Below are positions 51,153 through 62,462 of a stretch of DNA of 64,000 bases, piece by piece; within the stretch, counting starts at the first letter, position 1, and the number at the start of each line of letters is the position of its first letter. Source of the stretch: Mactromeris polynyma (taxonomy: Eukaryota > Mollusca > Bivalvia > Venerida > Mactridae); the NCBI GenBank assembly GCA_032209605.1, contig JASFXZ010000009.1, positions 12,449,553 to 12,513,552 of the forward strand, given 5' to 3'. The notes below the pieces were generated by a model that was not told where the DNA came from, did no database searches, and was given only the letters and a program-made list of their open reading frames with translations. Position numbers and translations under genes: made by a program.

Positions 51153-51207
51153 CAGCATCAGATTTACTTTTAACAGCTAACTCTATTTCTATACTTGACT
51201 GTGGTTT
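51153..51207 (-). CDS. Internal exon 1 of the proposed gene (55 nt)
   Basis: The acceptor ends GTGTTTACAG and the donor is GTAAATATT. Phase 0 reading gives KPQSSIEIELAVKSKSDA and leaves a single G, so the segment ends in phase 1. The next segment, at 45783, begins with AT, and G+AT makes an Asp codon, so the joined text runs SKSDA-D-GELF without a break. The alternation of hydrophobic and polar residues in SIEIELAV suggests a beta strand. Codon use is mixed and there is no repeat character, unlike the surrounding arrays. I do not recognise the family. The 77-codon ORF that runs through this segment and its donor is explained by this exon plus intron read-through. Confidence 0.55.
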
Positions 51208-52249
51208 CTGTAAACACTTAATATTTACACACCTAACAAAAATTAACATATACAAATATTTTCCCCTATTCAGCAAGTAGATATATTGATGAAGATCGCC
51301 TCTTTTGTTAAAAGATAAAACAAGCAATAAATGCCCAAATCACATCGCACACAGGCACGCCGAGGTCTGTATAAATCAATTTGTTGTATAGGGTGTCTTA
51401 ATTAAAAAAATTTTTTTTAAAAAGCACAATGATCGCATACTTAAGGAGAAAACAACAATATAGAAATAGAATACTGATATATAATGGGGTATTGATTCAT
51501 ATACACCATCTATATTCTTCATTGTTTATTTATTTACACAGATATTTCATTTGAAAATTTGTTCCTTATCAGCTTTCTAAAGATTTTGATCAGTTTTCAT
51601 ATTCAATATGGAAACTAGAATCTTTCCTATAAATTGCGCTTTCTTCGCATTCGCAAAAAAAACAAAACATGAATAACTTTTTTGGTTGCTAACAACCGAC
51701 AACTAAATAAACATAGATTTTTTATTAATACTTCAATAAACGTAGGACCCCATTTCCCCCTCTGCCTACAAACTCAAGTTTCTTATTGCTCTATCAATAC
51801 CTATTATCAGATTGAATGACAAATTCCATAAGTAAATACATTCATACCAATATCTTTTCATTTTTCCAAGCAATAAAAGGGGCATAAAGTTCAATAAAAG
51901 TTGTAAGATATAGTACCAATGAAGAAATCATCAATTTTTTAGCTCTTTTTCAGATTATAACTACTTGTATATATTATGAATTACCTCCCTTGATTTCGAA
52001 TATTTTATTGTAAACCTAGAAAATTTAGTTAGCGATATTCACAGTCAGAATATTTCCGTGAAAATTAACGGCCCAAAAACTTGACCTTCATGATGGAATG
52101 TAGAGCAGTCGATTTAATTAATAGGTGTAACATAACAGCATTAAAACATTTTTTAATAGTTCATTACACTTTATGAGCTTGATCTTCCACTTCTAAAACC
52201 ATGAATTTTACATAAGTTTGTTTCTTGTCAATGAGTTAATTTGAAGTTG

Positions 52250-52762
52250 ATTGAATGTTGCCAATCTCCAGGTTCTGACCTCAAACCAAGGAGCATGGTA
52301 TATGCTAGATATGTATAAAGAATAGAATGTCGCCAATCTCCAGGGTCTGACCTCAAACCAAGGAGCATTGTATATGCTAGACATGTATAAAGAATTGAAT
52401 GTCGCCAATCTCCAGGTTCTGACCTCAAACCAAGGAGCATTGTATATGCTAGATATGTATAAAGAATTGAATGTCGCCAATCTCCAGGTTCTGACCTCAA
52501 ACCAAGGAGCATTGTATATGCTAGACATGTATAAAGAATTGAATGTCGCCAATCTCCAGGTTCTGACCTCAAACCAAGGAGCATTGTATATGCTAGAGAT
52601 GTATAAAGAATTGAATGTCGCCAATCTCCAGGTTCTGACCTCAAACCAAGGAGCATTGTATATGCTAGACATGTATAAAGAATTGAATGTCGCCAATCTC
52701 CAGGTTCTGACCTCAAACCAAGGAGCATTGTATATGCTAGACATGTATAAAGAATTGAACTG
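52250..52762. repeat. 72-bp minisatellite, about 7 copies
   Basis: The unit is GAATGTCGCCAATCTCCAGG, TTCTGACCTCAAACCAAGG, AGCATTGTATATGCTAGA, CATGTATAAAGAATT. As 72 is a multiple of 3, a 24-residue repeat is open on the plus strand (MYKELNVANLQVLTSNQGAL) and two frames are open on the minus strand (up to 190 codons). This is an array effect. Confidence 0.96.
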
Positions 52763-52917
52763 AAGGTAATCTCCTGTCATTTATCCTCCATCTCAGATTC
52801 AGGAGGGACAGATGTTGATCCTATGAAGGAATGAGTAAAGTTCTGGTATGAATCTGAAATATTTTTGACAAAAACCATTCTAAAATCCTGTAACATAGGT
52901 AATCAGAAACTCCTTAC

Positions 52918-52953
52918 AGTACTTTGATTCAATACAAACAACGGCATGGCTGA
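52918..52953 (-). CDS. Candidate upstream exon (36 nt), unrecognised
   Basis: This short open segment has a good pyrimidine-rich acceptor ending in TTGTTCCAG and a donor GTAAGGAG. Read in phase 0 it encodes SAMPLFVLNQST and ends in phase 0, which would join to the next exon at 51207. A second frame (phase 1 to 1) is also open, so the frame is not fixed. A rival upstream exon is a 31-nt segment at 52016-51986 (phase 2 to 0), but its donor overlaps a CCCTT-GGTAATTC type motif that also occurs at about 38.39 kb, so I trust it less. Only one of the two can directly precede 51207. Confidence 0.25.
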
Positions 52954-53758
52954 CTGGAACAATGAGATGGATGTAATGAAAACTACGATTGACAGAACTC
53001 CGGACAATGTGAGCTCTCACGATTTTTAATTGAATTTCCGTTCACACGGACTGTACATATTATTACCATTATTGCTTGGTATTGTCTAGGTTCAAACTTT
53101 TGTTATCGTCGGGTCAACAACACATTTACTGAACATCTGTATCAAGTATTCTACTGGATTTAACTTGGGTCAATAATTAATGGTCAAATTATGAATAATA
53201 CATGCAGGCAAACTTGTACAAATAACAATCACAGTTATCCATTATTTGTTTCCATGATTGGACAATTGCCTGTGTTGTCTCTATAAATAAAGTCTGTTTT
53301 ATTATTATTATTATTTCATAACAATTCAAACACCATCAGTAAAGGTAACAAGTTAATATATTGATATCAATTCTAAAGCAATGCGAAATAGATTATCAAT
53401 CATTAAATTTTTTTGTACAATTCTATTGGTCATCAACCTCAAGTCAATTTTCAAGATAATCAATGTGGAATGTGGAAACCGTTTTCTAATTTTAGTAGTA
53501 GTGACATTGACCTTGACCCAAAAAGTACTCCAAATGTGCCTCTCAACAAAAGCTACCTATATTACCACACCTTGCTCCAAGTTTTATTCAAACATCCGAT
53601 TCTGAACTCAAGTATTTCAGCAGGAATCATCATATTGACACCAGCCAAAAGTCTGTCATACAACTAACAATAACTCGGTCACTGAAAACCTGTTTAAAAG
53701 AACACGCATTGACCATAGATAATGGCACATGCATTAAAATAGCATTTTCAGAGAGAGA

Positions 53759-53826
53759 AGAGAACGGAAACAAGACTTTCCTATAAAGGATTAGAGAACG
53801 GAAACAAGACTTTCCTATAAAGGATT
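53759..53826. repeat. 34-bp tandem doublet
   Basis: Two identical copies contain AGAGAACGGAAACAAGAC and TTTCCTATAAAGGATT. Confidence 0.9.
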
Positions 53827-54186
53827 GGCTGATTCATATTCTATTTAAGCATCATAAAGTTTTCAATATAATTTATTGGCATAAAAATTGTAAAACAACC
53901 TACACAGATACAGAGAAGAACCCTGTATCCGTCAATATGCTAATAAATAATATAGACAGACATTATTTATAGCATACTGTTATATAACCTATTGATTTTT
54001 TAATACAAAATTTGAATAAACACATAGAGTAAATTCTCTAAGGCATTCAATGATGCACTGTAACCGAGATTTTACTTCCGATCAAGTCTGAATTTGTTGA
54101 ATTACTTGTTTAAAAATACTTTCAAACTTGTATTTCTAACGAGTCCAGTTTTCCTTTAGTTCCAACTCCACATTTGTATCACATTA

Positions 54187-54514
54187 CAGTAGAACTTTGA
54201 AACCTCAAACTGCTGTCGGACCTAGCAATTAGTTTGAGCCATCTAAGGTTCGAGTCATCAATGGTATACATGTGTATGTATGAACCAACTGTCTCTGGTA
54301 CAAGTGTACAATATTGCATTTTGAAAATGGTTAAGATTATAAATTTCAGGTTGAATTTATACTTCGACACTTAAGACGTGTTCGACCTATCTCTGTTCGA
54401 GTGATCTACCGTTAGATAATATGAAATAAGAAGAGATTTCGCCGAGACTAATGAACCTATTTGAGGTATCTACTGTGTTCGAGCCAAAACTGTTTGAGGT
54501 TTCTAGTTTTACTG
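54187..54514. mobile_element. CAGT-ended MITE, 328 bp
   Basis: The left end CAGTAGAACTTTGAAACC, TCAAAC pairs with the right end GTTTGAGGTTTCTAG, TTTTACTG as an imperfect inverted repeat of about 23 bp. TA precedes the left end; the right flank is AA, probably a mutated TA. Inside are many TTCGAG/TTCGAC words. No transposase ORF is present. Confidence 0.65.
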
Positions 54515-55843
54515 AATATGTAAAAAATATTTTTCAGCGAGTTCTGAAGAATGAAATAGTATTTCCAAGGATTTTAAATCACATGAAAGATGAAGTCAGC
54601 AGATTTGATATATTTTATTTATTAGTTACATGAGTATAATAATCCCCCCACTTGAAGGAGCATAATGCAACCATTATGAAATACTTGTCAGCCACATTTC
54701 AAACACACAAGATTAGTCATTAAACATGTACCATACCTATATCTCATTGGGAGGGGGTGTTTGTATTTCTTACAATGGGCCTATAATAATGTTTCTATTA
54801 TTTATTCAATTCTATACTCGATCAAGTTTTTAAAATTGTATCACAGATTTTGAACATCAATATATCTATAAATCTTCAAAATCAGACAAATATTTGGAAA
54901 TGGCATTATATACATTCATTCATACACAGCTATCTAGATCATATATAATTTTACTATCTCGATCAAACAATGTCATATAACATCATAACCTCTCGCAGTC
55001 GCCATTTTAATTGCATCTTACAAGAGATAACTAAATATTTATAATACTGTAAATGTAAACATTCAAATATTGACCAGACTTCTAAACACGCCACTTGAAA
55101 AACATGAAGTTCCTTAAAAGCAAAACTTAAGCAAAAGGACGAACAACCAAGAGTCTTTATTCTGTTCTATTCAAATACAAGCATGTTTGTACCACCACAC
55201 ATAAAATTGTATGTCTGTAGTTTACATATTTGCTCCATTCAGATGGTTCAAGCTCAATGTTCACTTATTTGGCTCAGTAAAATTATACACCTATCTCAAT
55301 TTGATTGTTCTGATAACATTGTGTAACCCCATCCATTAAAATATTATCAAAAGTTTGAGATTTAACGACCATATTAATGAGTTTTCTATACAGAGTTACT
55401 ATTCATGTACAAAAGTTACAGCCCTTGGGAAACAGTCAAGTACCCATATAAAGTACATCGTATAACCTATTTAATTAAAAGTTTCAGCATTTTTACACAT
55501 AACCATGTTTTTGTCACCAATAGTGCTTTTCTTTCAGCCATGATTCGAGTTTTAATTCGAAGAGTACAAATGTCTTAAAATTGAATAAATGTTGGATTAT
55601 GAGAATTTTGACAATGCTCTTGGGGAACAGGAGTGCTCAGTGTCTCAGTGTTTTTAGAAACAATTTGATGGAGCGCAAAAACTGTCTAAAACACATAATC
55701 TGTTATATTTGTATGACTTTGTGTAAGTTTCAATGAATAATGGGCATTTTGGATAGAAGGAAGACTATACCTGTACAGTTAGATGAGATCCTAGTTGCCC
55801 GAACAACCTCATGTTTGACATAATCTCAGTATCATTTCAAGTA

Positions 55844-56135
55844 CAGTCGAACCTCGTTTATTTGACAACCTCCTATCCGAATACTTGGTATCATCCGAAA
55901 CAAAGATCAGCCCTGCGTTCAGTTACAGCTATCAGCCCTATCGTTTCGAAACGTTTTGCAATTTGGTTCCCATGTGCAGTCAATGTGATACGGTGAGCAA
56001 GGGATACAATACAAAATGTTTTCCACTGATAGCCGTAACTGAACGCAGGGCAAATTGAAATAGGCTGTTCGAAACACTGTATTCTTTGAAATAAAATTTC
56101 GGATGTGATGAATTTGAATAAACGAGGTCTGACTG
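55844..56135. mobile_element. Pogo/Tigger-like MITE, 292 bp, with inner palindrome
   Basis: The termini are CAGTCGAACCTCGTTTATT and the inverse AATAAACGAGGTCTGACTG, flanked by TA on each side. A second, inner pair of 25-bp inverted repeats (GCCCTGCGTTCAGTTAC at 55910-55934 and its complement at 56027-56051) matches at 24 of 25 positions. The short ORFs here are not coding. Confidence 0.8.
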
Positions 56136-58144
56136 TATAGCCATTTTGAGAGATGACAATTAAACAAGTGAGCTTGTATATTAATAGGTAGATAGGCCAA
56201 TATCACCTAGACCTTTAGGTTGTGTTGTTACTAGATGCCAGCAGGAAGAAATCACTCAACTATTATAACACTCCATACATAATTGATCAAGTGAAGAGAA
56301 ATCTATACATTGTACAACAATGCATGTTGTTTACTAATTTATTTACTGGTTAACAACAAAAGAAGTGATCTCCAATAAATCATGAAACAATTACAATGTA
56401 TGGTGTTACAATGCAGTAAAACTTTCTATTCATTGAATAAAGAGAGATCACTTTGAGTTATAGATCAGCTCACTCTGTTTGAACTTACTGTTGTATTTGT
56501 ATGTCCCTTAAAAAATTATATTTGTTATTTTCATTTTTCAAATATTGATGACACTCGGCATACTTGACTGGGTAGCATTGTATGAAAACAGTCAGTCAGG
56601 GAAGCTAAATTTAAGGTCAGTTTTTTCTTGATTTTCTCTTTGTTAACTGCTCAAATGACAATCGGAGAATTTCAAAACACACTTTCTTAGACAAGGTATC
56701 ACCACTCCTGAATGTTACTGATATAGGAAAAATATTTATTCCTATGAAGCATTAGCAAATTAATTTAAATTCAGATTTTTAACATTAAATTTGAAAATAA
56801 ATGATATTTCCAAGGAGCTAGGGGAGACAACTCAAGTAGTCATGCTATATAAATTGCAGGCAATTTTGTGATAACAGTTCAGTTACAATTCACAATAGCT
56901 CCCATTATACATGTACAAACAATTAAATGCCAATAACAAATAAAACAATGAATTCACCATTATGTTAAGGAAGGAAGGAGAAAGGGACGGACTTATCTGC
57001 AACCAAAAATCTACTCAAATTTCTAACACTGACATAAAACTTGACCTGGATGGAAACAATGAATCAGAGTAGGAAAGCCGAGGGTTTTCATAGCCAAATT
57101 AACCATTGGAAACAACTAGACAAGAATTTTCTATAATTTGTGGTTATAGATCTGATATATTAAGAAAGTTTCTAGGATAATACCCATGGACCGGGGAAGT
57201 GAACTAAATTATACCTTACCAAAGGCACTACAGTACATCATATCATAACATGGGGCCTAGAAGTCTCATATTAAGTGGATAAATGGCACGTTCCCAGCAA
57301 ATCTTTCCCAAATTGTTGTAAATCAAACAACCCATAAGCTTTTAACAACAGCCCAGTTTTTCCTTCAAAAACCAAAAAATATTCACCACCAATCTGAGCC
57401 AAGTAATAGACTCGGTAAAAGTTAAGGTAAATATAGATATCTCATTGGTAATCAGAATCCTGATATTATCTACCCAAGAAAAAGTCAACCAAAATTGGGT
57501 ATGCACCACACAGTGCTGGTATAATTTGCTAAATAAATCGTTCTGACTTACAGGAAATTATTCAGCAAGGATAAAACAGTAAACCTAATAACCTATAGGT
57601 TCTAATTTACAGACACGCAGTAAACATTAGGTACAATTTCATTGGATTAAAGGACTAATATGGACTTTGTTAGACGGATTAAGACCAAAGAAATAATTCA
57701 ATCAAGCTATATCCAATTAAAATCATCTAAGCACATTTTCTTACTATAATTATGACGTTTTTAAACATGTTTTACCTTGAACCTTAATCAATTGGTACAT
57801 TTGTACTACTGGACATTCTGACATTTTTAGAAAGTTTTAAAAATGAGTATTTATTTGAAGTACTTTTAAGGGTGTTGGAACCCTCCAGCAGTCAAGCCCC
57901 AAACAAAGCAGTCACAAACCCCTTGTTTTGATTGCACTGCAATACATTTCCCTGCTAGAACAGTAAGACAGAATTTATCCTTAATTTTCAACACAACCAA
58001 GCAATTCATGTTGGAATTACATTAAAAGTGAAAAATAAAGAGTAGAGAAGGCCCCAGTCAGAAATTAGAACTCCCCTTGACAGATGTAGACAAAGCAACC
58101 AATGAGGCACACACAAGGAAGGTACACAAAAAAACAATATTAAA

Positions 58145-58270
58145 AAACGAACCAGGGGCAATATTCACGAACAATTTATGGCGCAAACTCAAATTTGCAA
58201 AACATATATTTACCAGCATTTTGTTTTCATTAACATCTATATTGTTATAACAACGTAGAAGCATAAGAGA
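58145..58270 (-). repeat. Dispersed repeat, inverted relative of 61380-61605
   Basis: The minus-strand reading contains GTTGTTATAACA, AATGAAAACAAAATGCTGG and GTTCGTGAATA, in the same order as the plus-strand copy at 61.4 kb. A donor-like GTAAAT inside it is therefore not taken as an exon boundary. Confidence 0.7.
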
Positions 58271-58728
58271 ACATTTAACATTTCAAAGTCCAGGTCTGAG
58301 ATTCAAACTAATAATATCAATGTACAAGGCCCAAGGCAGGAGGTACACTGGTAGGGGGACACAAAAACAAGACTGGAATGATTAGGACAAGGAATTAAGC
58401 CTTACAACATAGCATCATCAACCAACAAATTCAACAACAAGAACATGGAGTGACACACGATTGTATGTCAAAGCAACAAGAGAATTAGGGGGATACCACA
58501 GCAAAACACATTAATTCAGAAAATCAAGCCTAAAGTTAACAAGACACGAGATTAATCAAAGTCTCACATCCAGACATAATGCTCATCTGTCATTGACAAA
58601 AACAAGGTGTTGTTTAAGTTAACAATAAAGCTACCTGTACATGTTATATTCAAATTTTACTGCTTCAGTTTTTTATTAATGAACAGAAAATAAATATACA
58701 TCAGATTGAACACCAGTACCATTACAAG

Positions 58729-58794
58729 ACAAGACATTGTCATCCAATCAGAATGAGTCTAACAAGACATTGTCATCTAATCAGAATGAGTCTA
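58729..58794. repeat. 33-bp tandem doublet
   Basis: Two copies of ACAAGACATTGTCATC with AATCAGAATGAGTCTA, differing at one base. Confidence 0.9.
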
Positions 58795-59099
58795 ACGGCA
58801 TAGGTTAACAATGTCCAAATTGATGCAGTCAGTTTTCTAAGCAGTTTCACAACAGCGTTACATGTTTGTCATGTCATTTATCAGCACCATTTTAATTTAA
58901 AGTATCCATTTTCACTGTATATGGTACCAGGGAGCTCATTCAACCAATTGTGGGGCTGCTTCCCCTACTAAACAGTATATTTTCCCAATATTTCCATTCA
59001 TAATTCCCATCATAAAACAGAAAGTAAATTCTGATTAGATTAGTGGGGTGGATCCACATATAAGTTTCGATCGAAGTTCCCAAATCGTCCCCTAAATTG

Positions 59100-59299
59100 T
59101 CATGAAATATGGGGAAGGAAACACTGTCTAGCGCTGCGATGTAGTCATGCAATATGGGGAAGGAAACGCTGTCTAGCGCTGCGATGTAGTCATGCAATAT
59201 GGGGAAGGAAACGCTGTCTAGCGCTGCGATGTAGTCATGAAATATGGGAAAGGAAACACTGTCTAGCGCTGCGATGTAGTCATGCAATATGGGGAGGGA
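59100..59299. repeat. 45-bp minisatellite, about 4.4 copies
   Basis: The unit is CATGCAATATGGGGAAGG, AAACGCTGTCTAGCGC, TGCGATGTAGT. The minus strand reads a 15-residue repeat ending HDYIAALDSVSFPI inside a 139-codon ORF; this is an array effect because 45 is a multiple of 3. Confidence 0.95.
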
Positions 59300-59910
59300 A
59301 CAATTACTTATTACATGTACAATAAAGTCCAAAACCTGCATACATGTGAACTCTCCCAATTTTTAAAGTAATATCGTAAATTTTTGTTATGGTGTATTTT
59401 TTAATTCATTCCCGTCTGGTCCGCTGAAATTATATGTCGAACGGTTACTTGGGTCTTAGACCAATGAGAGAAATGCCAACCATATGCTGAAGTTGGCGTG
59501 CATATTCACTAAAGATTAATATATATGCTTCTAGAATTGACTGTAATTTTCTCCACAAGAGATTTATTGCCTCACAACACACACTGTGATCAGATGGCAA
59601 ATGCATGAAGGCATTTTTTGTATGTTTCTCGGCAATATAACATTTTCATAATGTGAAACTGTAAATCAGTAAAAAAAATCTGTTACAAAGAAAACCTTTG
59701 CAGCCTTTTGATAACTTCATCAGTTCTTTAAAACAAACATACAAGATTGTTTAACAAATTTACAAGCTTGTTAGTTTGTTATGATTTAAGTTCAGAGCTA
59801 TTGTGGAAAGACACAGTGAAGATTTATATAACACAATGTGTCTCCTGGTTGAATTAAGTATATATTATCATTATCTGAAAATTGTCAAAGTACTTTAAGG
59901 ACCCTCAGGG

Positions 59911-60314
59911 GATCACCGTGATCGATGGAGTACGGCTCAATGCTATACTCTGTAGGGAGAGCTTGGACTACAAAATGGTACTGACACATAGGTCACCGTG
60001 ATCGATGGAGTACGGCTCAATGCTATTCTCTGTAGGGAGAGCTTGGACTACAAAATGGTACTGACACATAGGTCACCGTGATCGATGGAGTACCGCTCAA
60101 TGCTATTCTCTGTAGGGAGAGCTTGGACTACAAAATGGTACTGACACATAGGTCACCGTGATCGATGGAGTACGGCTCAATGCTATACTCTGTAGGGAGA
60201 GCTTGGACTACAAAATGGTACTGACACATAGGTCACCGTGATCGATGGAGTACCGCTCAATGCTATACTCTGTATGGAGGGACTACAAAATGGTACCGAC
60301 ACATAGGTCAGTGT
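59911..60314. repeat. 80-bp minisatellite, 5 copies
   Basis: The period is exactly 80 bp: GGTCACCGTGATCGATGG, AGTACGGCTCAATGCTAT, TCTGTAGGGAGAGCTTGG, ACTACAAAATGGTACTGAC. The last unit has a short deletion. The word ACTACAAAATGGTACTGAC reappears at 60759, beyond the SINE, so the SINE probably inserted into this array. Confidence 0.96.
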
Positions 60315-60324
60315 GATCCGTGTG

Positions 60325-60758
60325 ATAGCGGATCCGTGGTCCAGTGGTAATGCACTGGACTTGTAATCCAGTAATCCAGGGATCACAGGTTTTATTCCCC
60401 ACTCCATCACTGACAGTACTAACAGTCTTTCGGTAGAGACTTTAAAAACCAAGGTCCCGTGTATGATGCTTTACATTGAGCACGTAAAAGAACCAGGGGT
60501 GCTTCTGGAACTGGGCCATCTCCTGTATCATGCACTATCCTCCAAATATCTAAAATGACTAACATTCTACGAGAGGCGTCGCACATACAAGTATATGTCG
60601 TAACCCTTTTTAGTTTCACATGTTTTTTACATTCCTTGCGCGCTAAATGACCAAAGCTGTTGATGCGCCATAAAACCACATATAAATAAATACGAGAGGC
60701 GTCACCTACGTGGAAAACCGGTGGCAACGATAAATAAATTAACGCAAATACAACTATG
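60325..60758 (+). mobile_element. tRNA-headed SINE with central domain
   Basis: The head has an A-box-like GTGGTCCAGTGGTAATGC, an anticodon-like stem with a small AATCCAG duplication, and a weak B-box, CAGGTTTTATTCCCC. The body carries CGGTAGAGACTTTAAAAACC, AAGGTCCCGTGTATGATG and GAGCACGTAAAAGAACC. The last two words resemble the conserved central segment of widespread marine-invertebrate SINEs (from memory). The tail is GATAAATAAATT. It is interrupted by the insertion at 60581. Confidence 0.7.
60581..60691 (+). mobile_element. SINE-tail insertion with 13-bp target duplication
   Basis: The 13-mer TACGAGAGGCGTC occurs at 60568-60580 and again at 60692-60704, flanking 111 bp that end GCGCCATAAAACC and a CATATAAATAAATA tail. 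Removing the insert and one copy restores a continuous SINE body. It looks like a 5'-truncated retrotransposed SINE tail that landed in the host SINE. Confidence 0.7.
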
Positions 60759-61379
60759 ACTACAAAATGGTACTGACACATAGGTCAATGTGCACCATAG
60801 TGGTTCAGACATACACAGGGTTGCATATAGCGTAAAAATGGTGCCAAATTGTTGGACAAATTGACAATGTGTGGTATGTGACATATCATGACAGGTGGGT
60901 GGTTGATGTTGGTATAGAAGTAATCACAATCTCTCATACCTACCCAACATTATCATACTATACAGACATTGATATAAACACATTAATCATAACTGTAGTA
61001 TGTAATAGAATAGAACATTACAATGTATTTCAGGTATCCGTTGATTGCAATATATTGTGATGTTGCAACCCTTGCATTGAGTGTTAAGATTTTTGCTGAT
61101 AATGTAACGAGTGCGGTATTATCAGACTCAATAAACCCTATGTTTTCATAGAAATCCTTTTAACTGCCCTGATGCCCAGACAAGCAAAATCTACATTGAG
61201 GGAAAGCAAACATTGCACGCAAACAGCTGTTTGTTCTAAATGCTAGCCCAAGTACACAACAATATTTCAACCATGTCTGTTAAATGAAAGATCTGTATTA
61301 CACAGTTCTGTACGTATCTTAAACCACATACATGCTCATTTCAGGGGTCTAACTGATAAACAGCAGACTTAGACTTTAA

Positions 61380-61605
61380 AATGTTAAATGTACTTTTTGC
61401 TCCTATGTTGTTATAACAGTATATATATTTCAATGAAACTTGGTGTGTACAAGTGTACAGAGGGAAACAACGATTATTCTGACCAAATTTAATTTGTTCC
61501 AATTTAATGAAAACAAAATGCTGGTAAATAAAAGTTTTGAAATTTGAAGTCCAAGTCGGAGTTTCAGACTTGGAAGTGTTCGTGAATAAGGCCCTAGCAA
61601 CAGTA
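61380..61605 (+). repeat. Dispersed repeat, plus-strand copy
   Basis: It shares GTTGTTATAACA, TGAAAACAAAATGCTGG and GTTCGTGAATA with the inverted copy at 58145-58270. It also has CCAAGTCGGAGTTTCAGAC. Two minus-strand ORFs of about 100 codons overlap it and are not supported. Confidence 0.7.
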
Positions 61606-62049
61606 GAATCAATGAAACTTCCCAAATGTGGTCAATCCAGCAAAATAAATGAAGCTGTAAGCATGCAACACATGGACACAAATACAGCATAAAACCAGAT
61701 AAATACAACATATGTGACCGTATAGTCACTAAACGTATGGACAAAATGACGCATTAAGTAATTACAAAATATTCAGAATTCCATTATTTCCTAGAGATTT
61801 ATCCGCAAATCCTGGGATTATTTTGAGCCAGAGACAAGTTGTTGCTAATGGAAATCTTTGAATTTAATTACCAGTGGTGACATATTCAACACAGTCTAAA
61901 TAATGAATTAACAATTGTTTTATAAATTCTTAAGAAAAAATCTTTTTACATCAGTGTGAAAACCATTAAGAGAAATTGTTAAAATTTCTAAATGCATAAT
62001 GTTACTGGTCATTATGTTTTCATAACATTTAGTGTCCATCCTTTTTGTA

Positions 62050-62294
62050 ATAGGTCATGAAGTGTCTTTCTAAGCTATCATGGTGGATGAAGATCACAGG
62101 TGCCCCTTCTAGCATTGTTTGGGGCCAAAATCAATAGGGTTCCTCTGCTACCCAAGATGATTGTGTGGACCAAGTTTGAGGATGATAGGTCAAGGGGTTC
62201 TTGAGTTATTGATCGGAAAGAAAAAGGTTACGGATGGACGGACCGACCGACATGTGCAAACCAATATGCCCTCTCTTTTTAGAAGGGGGGCATA
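62050..62294 (+). repeat. Bivalve-type dispersed repeat
   Basis: It carries GACCAAGTTTGAGGATGATA, GGTCAAGGGGTTCTTGAG, TTATTGATCGGAAAG, GGACGGACCGACCGACATG and AAGGGGGGCATAATA. I associate this combination with abundant repeats of bivalve genomes (memory, unchecked). Confidence 0.5.
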
Positions 62295-62462
62295 ATAAGC
62301 AACACTTGGGTAGAACCACCAACCTTCAGTAAACCAGCCCCATATAGCAAAGTTCCTCACAACCAAATTCTACAATCCTGGGTGGGATTTGAACCCACAG
62401 TGGCGAGGGTGAGGTAAATGGAAGCCAGCAACCATAATCAATGCACCCGCCCATGGAGGCCC
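62295..62462 (-). mobile_element. tRNA-derived SINE, minus strand
   Basis: On the minus strand a B-box-like GTGGGTTCAAATCCCACC is clear, preceded by a weak A-box region (GGCGGGTGCATTG). The body ends GGTTCTACCCAAGTG, a word shared with the 12.5-kb fragment. It is not a functional tRNA gene because the cloverleaf arms do not pair. Confidence 0.6.

Larger units (their letters stand above)
1..51207 (-). other. Proposed partial multi-exon gene, minus strand
   Basis: This is the inferred span of a split gene built from nine exon-like segments, each flanked by AG and GT on the minus strand. Their reading phases join as 0-1, 1-0, 0-0, 0-2, 2-1, 1-2, 2-0, 0-1 and 1-open, giving about 253 codons without an in-frame stop. 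No start codon, stop codon, promoter or polyadenylation site is assigned, so both ends are missing. I do not recognise the protein. The first three exons are the firmest; the short ones were chosen partly because their phases fit, so the middle of the model is uncertain. The introns carry most of the tandem arrays listed below. Confidence 0.5.

Noticed and set aside
52208..52780. Long ORFs on both strands (up to 190 codons)
   Set aside because: They are produced by a 72-bp tandem unit that is a multiple of three and stop-free on both strands; no splice or start signal supports either.
57220..57584. Two short splice-flanked minus-strand segments (57256-57220 and 57584-57552)
   Set aside because: Their phases do not join each other or the exon at 52953, and acceptors are only fair.
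58206..58270. Exon-like minus-strand segment with GTAAAT donor
   Set aside because: The same sequence including the GTAAAT word occurs at 61.5 kb as a dispersed repeat.
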